Below, in pieces: positions 7,636 to 15,194 of a DNA stretch of 22,084 nt. The position numbers and the translations under genes were made by a program. The first letter of the stretch is position 1, and each line of letters begins with the position of its first letter. Source of the DNA: an uncultured Bacteroidales bacterium (lineage in GTDB: Bacteria > Bacteroidota > Bacteroidia > Bacteroidales > P3); the NCBI GenBank assembly GCA_937886715.1, contig CAKZZD010000046.1, forward strand, positions 1 to 22,084, read 5' to 3'. The notes beneath the pieces were generated by a model, which was not told where the DNA came from, did not search any database, and saw only the letters and a list, made by a program, of their open reading frames with translations.

Positions 7636-8184
7636 TTATTCGTTGGCCTGAATCTCGCGGAGGTTTTCGGTGATCATCTCGCGGAGGTAGTTGATGATGT
7701 GTATGTCGTTGAGCGACATGTCGCCCAGGGCCTCGCGGAGCTCGTCGGTGTCGAGCTGGAAGGTGTCGACGTCGGTGGTGTAGGTGATGACAAAGTGGAT
7801 GTCCTGATGGGCGGAGAGGAGGAGGACGAGGGTGCCGGGGAGGTCGCCCATGGGGGGACGGTCCCAATGGTTGTGCTGGAACCAGAATTCGAGGCGTGTG
7901 CCGACACCGACCTGGCTGGTGATGTTCATGCCGCCGCCGCAGTTTTCGGTGTTCATCTTGATCAGAGGCAGTCCGAGGCCGACCTTGCGCGTGGTGCGGC
8001 TGGTGGTGTAGGGGTCGGTGACGCGGGCGAGGAATTCGGGCGTCATGCCGCGGCCGTTGTCCTGTATGGTGAAATGGAAGATATTGTCCTTGAGGCTGTC
8101 GCGGATGGTGAGCGAAACGAGGGTGGAATCGGCGGCTGTGGAGTTTTCCATCAGGTCGTAGACATGCATGGCGAGTTCTTTCAT
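7636..8184 (-). CDS. Stand-alone HATPase (GHKL) ATP-binding protein, hydrogenase-associated type
   Basis: From the ATG at 8184 the product is 182 residues, starting MKELAMHVYDLMENS as in its relatives. A longer reading from 8229 would place the start upstream of the predicted promoter element, so I reject it. The GHKL Bergerat fold is complete: N-box Asn14, G1 box DNGRGM (42-47), TSR segment, G2 box GLGL (69-72), then GVGTRLEFWF. There is no dimerisation/His-phosphotransfer domain and no sensor, so it is not a complete histidine kinase. From memory, small ATPases with this start and C-terminal tail sit beside NuoE/NuoF-like and [FeFe]-hydrogenase genes in clostridia, Thermotogae and Bacteroidota. 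No such genes are present here. Its role is unknown; anti-sigma or signalling functions are guesses. Confidence 0.85.
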   Translation of the reverse strand: MKELAMHVYDLMENSTAADSTLVSLTIRDSLKDNIFHFTIQDNGRGMTPEFLARVTDPYTTSRTTRKVGLGLPLIKMNTENCGGGMNITSQVGVGTRLEFWFQHNHWDRPPMGDLPGTLVLLLSAHQDIHFVITYTTDVDTFQLDTDELREALGDMSLNDIHIINYLREMITENLREIQANE

Positions 8185-8218
8185 GGCGGTAGAAATTAAT
8201 GGATGCGTTTTGAGGTTG

Positions 8219-8226
8219 CAAAAATA
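8219..8226 (-). promoter_or_regulatory. Bacteroidota -7 promoter element for the HATPase/phosphoesterase pair
   Basis: The minus strand reads TATTTTTG, matching TAnnTTTG, 34 bp upstream of the chosen HATPase ATG. The preceding bases (TTTTGTG directly upstream) match those of the proS promoter. Its position supports the ATG at 8184, because a start at 8229 would lie upstream of the transcript. Confidence 0.65.
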
Positions 8227-8355
8227 CACAAAATATTTTGATTGCAGAATAATATTTTAAAGAAAGCGGCGTTTAAAAGATTCATAGTGGCAGAAGCGAC
8301 GACGGGACTGCGGGAAAGGGCTGCCACGAGGATGTGTAAGTAAAAAAACAACAAT

Positions 8356-8362
8356 AAGGAGA
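8356..8362 (+). promoter_or_regulatory. Shine-Dalgarno-like sequence
   Basis: AAGGAGA lies 5 nt before the ATG at 8368. It is the only strong Shine-Dalgarno-like match found before a start codon in this window. Bacteroidota generally make little use of this interaction, so it stands out. Confidence 0.5.
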
Positions 8363-8367
8363 TCTGC

Positions 8368-9282
8368 ATGAAGAGACGCTATATAGTGACAGTGGTGCTG
8401 GCGATGCTGCTGGCGGCGGGATGCGACAACGACGAAAACTTCGTGGCGCCATCGTTCCTGCATGTGGAAGGGATCCATCTGGTGAAACCGCAGCAGGGCG
8501 CCTTGTCGACCGACGAGGGATTCTATACGCACGACATCGTGGCGGCGTATGTGGCGGCGCATAGGGTGGGTGCAGCCAGCGAAGATACGATTGGGCTGTT
8601 CCGGATGCCGTTCACGGTGCCGGTGCTGTTCGATGGGGTGTACGACTATGTGAAGCTGTATCCGGCCGTGATGCAGAGCGGCAAGGTGAACGCCCTACCC
8701 TTCTACACATACTACAATCCGATCAGGATCGACAGTGTGGCGCTGACGTCGGGCGACACGCTGGACCTGGGCACGCTGACGACGACGCACGAGAGCCATG
8801 CGCGGGCACTGATGCACGAGCCTTTCGAGCCGAACGAGGGCAGCCTGCTGTTCGACTCGGTGCTGACATGGGTACCGATGGACCCTGACGGGGCCTGCAC
8901 GGGCTACGGCTACGGGCTGGTGCATGTGGACGACACGATGCGCAACGGGGTGCGCTTCAGCGTGGACCGCACATTCACGGTGACTGACCCGTCGCTGCTG
9001 CTCTATCTGGAACTGGACATCAAGAGCGATGTGGAGATGGGTGTGTACATGGTGTCGTCGCGCCTGGAGGGCACCAACCTGGACACCCGTTCGGTGATGA
9101 ACGTCTACCCCGACAACACACAATGGAAACACATGTATATCAACCTGGGACGGACCTGGTCGTATTTCAACCACAACAAGAACTTCCGGCTGCTCTTCCA
9201 CGCGTTGCCGGGTGCTGACGGCAAAGGAGGCGACCTGCGGATAGACAATGTGAGGGTGGTGACGACGCCGGTGACCCAATAA
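8368..9282 (+). CDS. Surface or periplasmic lipoprotein of unknown function
   Basis: A 304-residue protein with a clear lipoprotein signal: basic start (MKRRY), hydrophobic core and lipobox LAAGC, with Cys19 as acylation site. The acidic DNDEN right after the Cys resembles the lipoprotein export signal that sends Bacteroidota lipoproteins to the cell surface. The rest is beta-rich. The last third (LLLYLELDIKSDVEMGVYM to GGDLRIDNVRVV) resembles a jelly-roll or carbohydrate-binding-module strand pattern, which is only a suggestion. I do not recognise a family. It lies 73 bp before the sugar-phosphate transferase on the same strand, so a role in cell-surface polysaccharide is possible. Codons end mostly in G, unlike the C-ended genes downstream of 10.8 kb. 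Confidence 0.85.
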   Translation: MKRRYIVTVVLAMLLAAGCDNDENFVAPSFLHVEGIHLVKPQQGALSTDEGFYTHDIVAAYVAAHRVGAASEDTIGLFRMPFTVPVLFDGVYDYVKLYPAVMQSGKVNALPFYTYYNPIRIDSVALTSGDTLDLGTLTTTHESHARALMHEPFEPNEGSLLFDSVLTWVPMDPDGACTGYGYGLVHVDDTMRNGVRFSVDRTFTVTDPSLLLYLELDIKSDVEMGVYMVSSRLEGTNLDTRSVMNVYPDNTQWKHMYINLGRTWSYFNHNKNFRLLFHALPGADGKGGDLRIDNVRVVTTPVTQ

Positions 9283-9355
9283 GCTGACTGCAAGAAAACA
9301 GGAGTGTGCCGACCGAAGGACAGAAGAGGGTGACCCAAAAAACAAAAACAACGAT

Positions 9356-10786
9356 TTGGAAAAAAAACAGATTTTGAAATACATCGTCTGCGACACCTTG
9401 AGCGCAATGGTGTCGTGGGCGTTGCTGTTCCTGTTCAGAAAAATGTTTCAGGAACAGACGGGACTGACTGACGTGAACAGCGTGTTCAGGGATGCCAACT
9501 TCTGGTTGGGACTGGTGCTGGTGCCCATGGGATGGCTGACGCTGTACACCCTTCAAGGGGCCTACCGCAATGTGCTGAGGAAAGCGCGACTGAAAGAGTT
9601 GCTGGAGACGTTGGCGGCATCGGTGATCGGCGTGACGGTGATATTCTTCGTGCTGCTGATCGACGACAACATACGGACGTACAGAAACTACTACGGATCG
9701 TTCCTGTTCCTGTTCTGCGTGCACTTCGCGCTGACCTACTCGCTGAGGCTGATCCTGACGTCGCGCACCGTGCACAAGGTGCACACACGGCAGATCGGCT
9801 TTCCGACGCTGATGATCGGCAGCAAGAGAAAAGCCTTCCAGACCTACCTCGACCTGGAGAACCAAGAGACCTATTCGGGCAACCTGTTTGAGGGCTTCGT
9901 GACCATCGACAGCCAGGCAGATGGGGACGAGAGTTCGGCCCAGCTGGAGAAGGTGATGCCCTGCCTGGGCAGCATCGGCGACATCAAGCGGCTGATGGAC
10001 GAGCACCATTTCGAGGAAGCCATCATAGCGGTGGAAGACAACGAAAAGGGGCGCATCAACGACATCCTGATGGCGCTGGAATGCTGCGGCGACCTGATCA
10101 TCAAGATCACGCCAGACGCCCACGACCTGATCGTGGGATCGATCAAGCAGGTGTCGATATTCCATTCGCCGCTGATTGTGATCAACAACCGGCTGATGGA
10201 GGAGTGGCAATACTCGGTGAAGCGCATCTTCGACGTGGTGATCTCGGTGCTGGCGATGGTGATCCTGTCGCCGGTGTATCTGGTGACGGCCATCATTGTG
10301 AAAGCCACCTCGCCGGGGCCGGTGTTCTTCACACAGGAACGTGTGGGCTACCACGGCAAGCCGTTCAAGATGCACAAATTCCGCTCGATGTATGTGGATG
10401 CCGAAAGCAAAGGGCCCGCATTGAGCAAAGACAACGACCCCCGCATCACTCCATTCGGGCGCTTCATGCGGAAAGTGCGGCTGGACGAGATACCGCAATT
10501 CTACAACGTGTTCAAGGGCACGATGAGCCTTGTGGGCCCGCGCCCCGAGCGGCAATACTACATTGACCAGATTGTGCGCCGTGCACCGGAATACCTGCTG
10601 CTGCAGCGGGTGAAGCCCGGCATCACGTCGTGGGGACAGGTGAAATACGGCTACGCCTCAAACGTGGACGAGATGGTGGAGCGCCTGCGCTATGACCTGC
10701 TCTATCTGGACAATATGTCGATCACCACCGACCTGAAGATACTGCTCTACACCGTGATCATCATCATACAAGGACGAGGAAAATAG
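9356..10786 (+). CDS. Undecaprenyl-phosphate sugar phosphotransferase (WcaJ/CpsE-like), starts exopolysaccharide synthesis
   Basis: This 476-residue inner-membrane enzyme transfers a sugar-1-phosphate from a nucleotide sugar to undecaprenyl phosphate. The N-terminal half has about four membrane segments (between residues 10 and 135) and then a Rossmann-like domain (about 145-260). The C-terminal Bac_transf domain begins at KRIFD (289-293), followed by the membrane-dipping helix, SPGPVFFTQERVGYHGKPF and KFRSM. The catalytic Asp377-Glu378 pair lies in RLDEIPQFYNVFKG, then VGPRPER and PGITSWGQVKYGY. The start is TTG at 9356. The N-terminal sequence KKQILKYIVCDTLSAMVSWALLFLFRK fits the family, whereas the next ATG would delete part of it. 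No other polysaccharide genes accompany it. The sugar (glucose, galactose or other) cannot be read from sequence. Confidence 0.93.
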   Translation: MEKKQILKYIVCDTLSAMVSWALLFLFRKMFQEQTGLTDVNSVFRDANFWLGLVLVPMGWLTLYTLQGAYRNVLRKARLKELLETLAASVIGVTVIFFVLLIDDNIRTYRNYYGSFLFLFCVHFALTYSLRLILTSRTVHKVHTRQIGFPTLMIGSKRKAFQTYLDLENQETYSGNLFEGFVTIDSQADGDESSAQLEKVMPCLGSIGDIKRLMDEHHFEEAIIAVEDNEKGRINDILMALECCGDLIIKITPDAHDLIVGSIKQVSIFHSPLIVINNRLMEEWQYSVKRIFDVVISVLAMVILSPVYLVTAIIVKATSPGPVFFTQERVGYHGKPFKMHKFRSMYVDAESKGPALSKDNDPRITPFGRFMRKVRLDEIPQFYNVFKGTMSLVGPRPERQYYIDQIVRRAPEYLLLQRVKPGITSWGQVKYGYASNVDEMVERLRYDLLYLDNMSITTDLKILLYTVIIIIQGRGK

Positions 10787-10806
10787 CAACACCTACAAGA
10801 AACATC

Positions 10807-11517
10807 ATGAAACAGAGACTACTACTCATCGGCCTGGCCGCACTGGCAGTTGCCGGATGCGCCGGCAAACAACCCGACACCCTGGCCACGAAAGGCGACA
10901 CCCTCTCGTGGGCGCTGGGCGAAAACATTGGCATAAGCCTGAAACAGGCACCCGTCAACGACCTCAACACCGAAATGGTGATCATGGCCATCCGCAACAT
11001 CCTCGACGGCAAAGAGCAACGCTTCAGCAACGAAGAATATGCCCAGCTGATGCAGAGTCTGGCAGGTACCGGCAACAAGGAAGAAACGGTGACACAGCAA
11101 CCCGCCATGTCGCCCCAAGAGGTGGACCGCCTGCAGAATGATTTTTTTGAAAACATCGGCAAAACCCATCCCAACGCCAAGCGTCACCCGTCAGGATTCT
11201 ACTATGAGCAGATCAAAGCCGGCAGCGGCCCCAACGCCGTAATGGCGCAGCGCATCCTGTTCGACTATAAAAGCTACCTTCTCCTCACCGGAGAGCCATA
11301 CGACCAGACCTACGGCAAGCGTGAACCGATCATGCATGTGGTGGGCCACCCCATGTTCCCCGGCCTGATCGATGCGCTGCAGCTGATGAATGCCGGCAGC
11401 ATCTACCGCTTCTACTTCCCCTACCAGCTTGCCTTCGGCGAAAAGGGGTCAGGCCCCATCCCGGGCTACACTCCCCTCATCTACGAGGTGGAATTGCATG
11501 AACTGTACAACGACTGA
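10807..11517 (+). CDS. FKBP-type peptidyl-prolyl isomerase-like lipoprotein, degenerate active site
   Basis: A 236-residue protein with a lipobox VAGC (Cys18) after a hydrophobic signal, hence membrane-anchored in the periplasm or on the surface. Residues about 25-125 resemble the helical dimerisation region of FkpA/Mip-type FKBPs (DTLSWALGENIGISLKQ). The C-terminal part follows the FKBP fold: YDQTYGKREPI, HPMFPGLIDALQLMNAGS, FYFPYQLAFGEKGSG and PLIYEVELHEL. The Trp normally found in the pocket motif (V-I-x-G-W) is Leu in FPGL, and the FD pair is YD, so isomerase activity may be weak or absent and chaperone function more likely. It lies 20 bp after the sugar transferase and 22 bp before kce, in an apparent operon. 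Confidence 0.87.
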   Translation: MKQRLLLIGLAALAVAGCAGKQPDTLATKGDTLSWALGENIGISLKQAPVNDLNTEMVIMAIRNILDGKEQRFSNEEYAQLMQSLAGTGNKEETVTQQPAMSPQEVDRLQNDFFENIGKTHPNAKRHPSGFYYEQIKAGSGPNAVMAQRILFDYKSYLLLTGEPYDQTYGKREPIMHVVGHPMFPGLIDALQLMNAGSIYRFYFPYQLAFGEKGSGPIPGYTPLIYEVELHELYND

Positions 11518-11539
11518 AAACAATAATAATATACAAATC

Positions 11540-12415
11540 ATGGACAAACTTATCATCACCGCCGCCATCTGCGGCGCAGAAGTAACGAAAGAACAGAACC
11601 CCAATGTGCCCTACACCGTAGAGGAGATCGTGCGCGAAGCCAAGTCGGCCGTCGACGCCGGTGCCGCCATTGTCCACCTCCATGTGCGTGAAGACGACGG
11701 CACCCCCACACAGAGCCACGTCCGCTTCCAGGAGTGCACCGAGGCCATCCTCAAAGAGTGCCCCAATGTGATCCTTATCCCGTCCACCGGCGGTGCTGTC
11801 GGCATGACTCCCGACGAGCGTCTCGACTCGACCAACACCACTCCCGTACCCGAGATGGCCACCCTCGACTGCGGCACCTGCAACTTCGGCGACGACATCT
11901 TCGACAACACCATGCCCACCATGCGCGCTTTCGGCAAACGCATGGTCGAGAAAGGCATCAAACCCGAATACGAATGCTTCGAGATGGGCCACCTGGAGAC
12001 CATCGTGCACATGGCCCGCAAAGGTCAGGTGCCCAGCGCTTTTGGCGTGGCTGGCCCCGACGGCAAACCGCTCCCGCTGGTGCCCATGCAGTTCAACTTC
12101 GTGCTCGGCGTGCTGGGATGCGCCTCCGCCACTGTCGACAACCTGGTGTGGATGTCGAAAAACATTCCCGCCGGCAGCACCTGGACCGCCACCGGCATCG
12201 GCCGCAACGCCTTCACTCTGGCCGCTCCCGCTATCGTGATGGGCGGCAACGTTCGCGTCGGTTTTGAGGACAACCTCTACCTGGAACGCGGCGTGTTGGC
12301 AAAAAGCAACGGCGAACTCGTCGACAAAGTGGTGCGCATGGCCAAACTGCTTGGCCGCCAGGTTGCCACCAGCGACGAAGCCCGCGAGATTCTCTCCCTC
12401 AAACCCAGAAACTAA
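11540..12415 (+). CDS. kce: 3-keto-5-aminohexanoate cleavage enzyme (BKACE family)
   Basis: From the ATG at 11540 the product is 291 residues, normal for the family; an open frame extends upstream only because it overlaps the previous gene. The enzyme condenses a beta-keto acid with acetyl-CoA to give acetoacetate and a new CoA ester. In lysine fermentation, 3-keto-5-aminohexanoate yields 3-aminobutyryl-CoA. Zinc ligands His46 and His48 are in VHLHVRE, and Glu243 in GFEDN is the third expected ligand. Other family motifs are IPSTGG (80-85), ECFEMG and GIGRNAF with Arg222. No other lysine-fermentation genes (kamA, kamD/E, kdd, kal) are nearby, so the substrate could be another beta-keto acid. 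It ends 6 bp before the deiminase start and is surely co-transcribed with it. Confidence 0.92.
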   Translation: MDKLIITAAICGAEVTKEQNPNVPYTVEEIVREAKSAVDAGAAIVHLHVREDDGTPTQSHVRFQECTEAILKECPNVILIPSTGGAVGMTPDERLDSTNTTPVPEMATLDCGTCNFGDDIFDNTMPTMRAFGKRMVEKGIKPEYECFEMGHLETIVHMARKGQVPSAFGVAGPDGKPLPLVPMQFNFVLGVLGCASATVDNLVWMSKNIPAGSTWTATGIGRNAFTLAAPAIVMGGNVRVGFEDNLYLERGVLAKSNGELVDKVVRMAKLLGRQVATSDEAREILSLKPRN

Positions 12416-12421
12416 ACCTCA

Positions 12422-14566
12422 ATGAAAAAGAATATCATCTTGGCTCTGGCGATCATCGCTTCGACGACCGCCATCGCCCAAAACAACCGGCCCACCGACG
12501 ACATGATGCGTCTGTATCGCCAGACCATCCAGAAACGCGACATCTCCAACCGGGCCTCTGAAAGCAACATCCCCCTGAGCGCCGTCGCCACCCCCGCACC
12601 GAAAGACCTCACCAAAGACCTGCCCGAAGACCGCGTGTGGTTCCCCGGCGAATGGGAGGAGGTGAAAGCCATCGTGGTCACACCCTACTATGATTATTCG
12701 CCCCTCTACAGCCAAGGCACCGGCTACTGGATGGCCGACCCGCTCGTCCACGGATGGGCACAATACTACCAGTTCACCGGCAACAACTGGGCTGAACGCG
12801 GCATGGGCCCCTACAAAAGCAACATCGACACCACTTCCACCTTCGGCAATGTCAGCTTCTACCTGATGGACGCCATCCAGCAGGGCGGCGCCGAAGCTTG
12901 GGTGCGCGTTGAACTCTGGGCCGACACCAGCATCGTCAAGCGCAAACTGCAGCGCATGGGACTGCGCCACGACAACGTGCGCTTCATCGCCGGCCCCGGC
13001 AACTCGTTCTGGTACCGCGACTGCGGCCCCATCTGCTTCTACTACGGCGACCAGGACAGCCTGGCCATGCTCGACTTCACCTATTATCCCGGCCGTGCGC
13101 TCGACGACTCGCTGCCCACCATCATCCGTCAGCAGATGGGTATCCCCAACTACATGACCAAAGTGGAATGGGAAGGCGGCAACTGTCTGGTTGACGGTGC
13201 CGGCATGGTGTTCTCCAGCGACCAGATCTACAGCACCAACTCCGACATCTACGGCCAACTCACCTGGGACGGCGAAAACATCAGCTCGCTGACCTACGAG
13301 CGCGCCACTCCCCTCAGCCGCAACCAGGTCAAACAGGCCCTGCACGACCTGCTCGGCCAGCGCGCCACCTACATCCTGCCTGCCTACCAGTACGACGGCG
13401 GCACCGGCCACATCGACCTCTATGCCGACATGTGGGACGAAAACGGCTTCGTATTCTCCATCATGCCCGACGCCTACAGCTCCTGGACCGACTATCGCAC
13501 CGGCAGCCGCAACATCGACTCGCTGTGCTCCTACCAGTCCATCTTCGGACGCAACTACACCATGGACTCCATTCCCTTCCCCAAGGACAACTTCGGCAAC
13601 AACTTCTCCAGCCAGACGGTCTACAACAACCAGTACACCCGCACCTATTCCAACCACACGTTCGTCAACAACCTGATCATCCAGCCCTGCTTCTCCAACG
13701 TCGTCAACGGCCAGCCCTCGGCACAATGGGACCGCGACAACATCGAGCAGCTGAAACAGGCCTACCCCGGCTACACCATCTATCCTGTCGACGTGCGTGA
13801 GTTCGACGGCTCGGGCGGCGCCATCCATTGCATCACCAAGCAGATTCCTGCCGACAATCCCATACGCATCCTGCACAAGAACATCCATGGCATCATCGGA
13901 ATGGGTGAGATGACCGACATCCCCGTCAGCGCCATCATCACCAACCGCAGCGGCATCGAACACGCCGAGGTGATCTACCGCATCAACGGCGGCGAATGGC
14001 AAACCGCCAGTCTCACCGCCAACGGCAACCGCTTCAGCGGCAGCTTGCAGCTCAGCCTGGCCGCCGAAGGTCAGCACAACTACGAATACTACATCAGCGC
14101 CACCTCCAACAACGGCAAGACCATCACCAAGCCGATGACGGCCTCGCAGGGCGGCTACTTCACCTTCACCGAAGCTCCCGGCATGGCTGTCGACAGCACC
14201 ATGTTCGACTTCGACACCACCCCCATGCCGATGGAGAGCATCACCTTCACCTTCGGACAGAGCTGGACCTCCGTTGACGATGCCGAACCCCTGGCCATCG
14301 ACCAGCAGGCCACCGAGCAGCTCTTCGGCCAGTTCTACCCCAACCCGGCCACCACTGCCGCCACCGTGCGCATCGACCTCAACGACGGTGCTGACTACGA
14401 TGTCACCATCATCGACGCCACGGGCCGCACCGTACACACCAGCCACATCAACGCCGCCGGCGAGATCGCCTTCAGCATCCGCACCGACCGCTTTGCCGCT
14501 GGCCAGTACACGGTGGTCTTCTCCAACGACAACCGCCGCATCGTCCGCAAGCTTATCGTGAAATAA
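12422..14566 (+). CDS. Secreted PPAD-like arginine/agmatine deiminase-family enzyme with Ig-like domain and T9SS sorting domain
   Basis: A 714-residue exported protein: signal peptide (cleavage near AIA|Q, residue 19), then a prosegment to about residue 70. The deiminase (PAD_porph/agmatine deiminase) catalytic domain spans about 72-490, an Ig-like beta domain about 497-585, and a type A T9SS C-terminal domain about 635-714 (starts QFYPNPATTAATVRIDL, ends RKLIVK). Catalytic residues are all present: Asp200 in WYRDCGP, His330 and Asp332 in GHIDLYAD, and the nucleophile Cys470 in GGAIHCITKQ. The order matches P. gingivalis PPAD, but the spacing is about 25 residues longer in both intervals. It should convert a guanidino group (peptidyl-arginine or agmatine) to ureido plus ammonia at the cell surface or outside. 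Export and the Ig/CTD layout favour a peptide or protein substrate; that is inference. It is the last gene before a strong terminator. Confidence 0.92.
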   Translation: MKKNIILALAIIASTTAIAQNNRPTDDMMRLYRQTIQKRDISNRASESNIPLSAVATPAPKDLTKDLPEDRVWFPGEWEEVKAIVVTPYYDYSPLYSQGTGYWMADPLVHGWAQYYQFTGNNWAERGMGPYKSNIDTTSTFGNVSFYLMDAIQQGGAEAWVRVELWADTSIVKRKLQRMGLRHDNVRFIAGPGNSFWYRDCGPICFYYGDQDSLAMLDFTYYPGRALDDSLPTIIRQQMGIPNYMTKVEWEGGNCLVDGAGMVFSSDQIYSTNSDIYGQLTWDGENISSLTYERATPLSRNQVKQALHDLLGQRATYILPAYQYDGGTGHIDLYADMWDENGFVFSIMPDAYSSWTDYRTGSRNIDSLCSYQSIFGRNYTMDSIPFPKDNFGNNFSSQTVYNNQYTRTYSNHTFVNNLIIQPCFSNVVNGQPSAQWDRDNIEQLKQAYPGYTIYPVDVREFDGSGGAIHCITKQIPADNPIRILHKNIHGIIGMGEMTDIPVSAIITNRSGIEHAEVIYRINGGEWQTASLTANGNRFSGSLQLSLAAEGQHNYEYYISATSNNGKTITKPMTASQGGYFTFTEAPGMAVDSTMFDFDTTPMPMESITFTFGQSWTSVDDAEPLAIDQQATEQLFGQFYPNPATTAATVRIDLNDGADYDVTIIDATGRTVHTSHINAAGEIAFSIRTDRFAAGQYTVVFSNDNRRIVRKLIVK

Positions 14567-14587
14567 GATTCGGCAAACAAGACACCG

Positions 14588-14637
14588 AAAAAGAGAGAGA
14601 GGGCCCCGAAGCATCCGCTTCGGGGCCCTCTCTTTTT
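14588..14637. terminator. Strong bidirectional terminator
   Basis: A perfect 17-bp stem (14596-14612 with 14617-14633) has the 4-nt loop ATCC. It is flanked by five A residues on the left (14588-14592) and five T residues on the right (14633-14637). It lies between the convergent ends of the deiminase gene and the PepSY-like gene and can stop transcription from both sides. Confidence 0.93.
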
Positions 14638-14655
14638 CTACAGCCTCCGGAAAGC

Positions 14656-15126
14656 TCACATCACATTGACGAACTTGCCGTCCACTTCAAAATTCAGCAG
14701 CTTGGCGTCGACCTCTTTCTTCCACCACAGGAAGCCGCTGCGCTTCGAAATGCGCGCCTGATAGGTCAGCTTGCCGCGCACCTTGCGCACCCACACATCG
14801 TCGATGCTGTATTTGGGGAACATCGACTTCACCGTGTCCTTGATGGCGGCGGGATAATATTGGCGCTCCACATAATAGTGTGTTTCGCTGCCCTTGTTCG
14901 AGAACACCATGGCCTGGCGGCTCTTCTCCGCATCGAGATAGGTGGCCTTGAACACGCCCGAATCCACCAACCACCATTGCACCTCCGAAGCGTCTTTCAC
15001 CTGACGCTGGAAATCTTTCACATAGTTGACATTGACGTCCTTTTCGGCCACAGCCTTTTCTTTTTGCGCCCAAAGCGCTCCCTGGAACAGCATCACAGCC
15101 GCTGCCAGTGCGATTATCTTTTTCAT
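14656..15126 (-). CDS. Secreted PepSY-like (beta-lactamase-inhibitor-like) protein
   Basis: A 156-residue protein with a standard Sec signal (MKKIIALAAAVMLFQGALWA|Q), so periplasmic or secreted. The mature part resembles the small PepSY-like family of Bacteroidota. A DASEVQWWLVDSGVFKATYLD strand pair is followed by a helix-strand unit (RQYYPAAIKDTVKSMFPKY) and a second strand set (DDVWVRKVRGKLTYQARIS). Such proteins are common and mostly uncharacterised; no enzyme activity is suggested. It has its own predicted promoter upstream and shares the bidirectional terminator with the deiminase gene. The family call rests on pattern, not on a search. Confidence 0.72.
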   Translation of the reverse strand: MKKIIALAAAVMLFQGALWAQKEKAVAEKDVNVNYVKDFQRQVKDASEVQWWLVDSGVFKATYLDAEKSRQAMVFSNKGSETHYYVERQYYPAAIKDTVKSMFPKYSIDDVWVRKVRGKLTYQARISKRSGFLWWKKEVDAKLLNFEVDGKFVNVM

Positions 15127-15170
15127 ATTGTGTTTGTTATTTTATTAGTTCCCACACTTGTTACGAGCCG

Positions 15171-15178
15171 CAAAAATA
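15171..15178 (-). promoter_or_regulatory. Bacteroidota -7 promoter element for the PepSY-like gene
   Basis: The minus strand reads TATTTTTG, 44 bp upstream of the ATG at 15126. Surrounding bases (TTTTTTGTA before it, C after it) resemble the proS and HATPase promoters. No -33 element is evident. Confidence 0.6.
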
Positions 15179-15194
15179 CAAAAAATATTTGTTT

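Noticed and set aside
12422..14566. Plain cytoplasmic agmatine deiminase (AguA)
   Set aside because: The signal peptide, Ig-like domain and T9SS sorting domain show export, and AguA proteins are about 340-380 residues without these parts. The agmatine substrate itself is not excluded.
12419..14659. 746-residue minus-strand open frame opposite the deiminase gene
   Set aside because: Antisense shadow with Val/Gly/Asp bias. The plus-strand gene has a signal peptide, all catalytic residues and a sorting domain.
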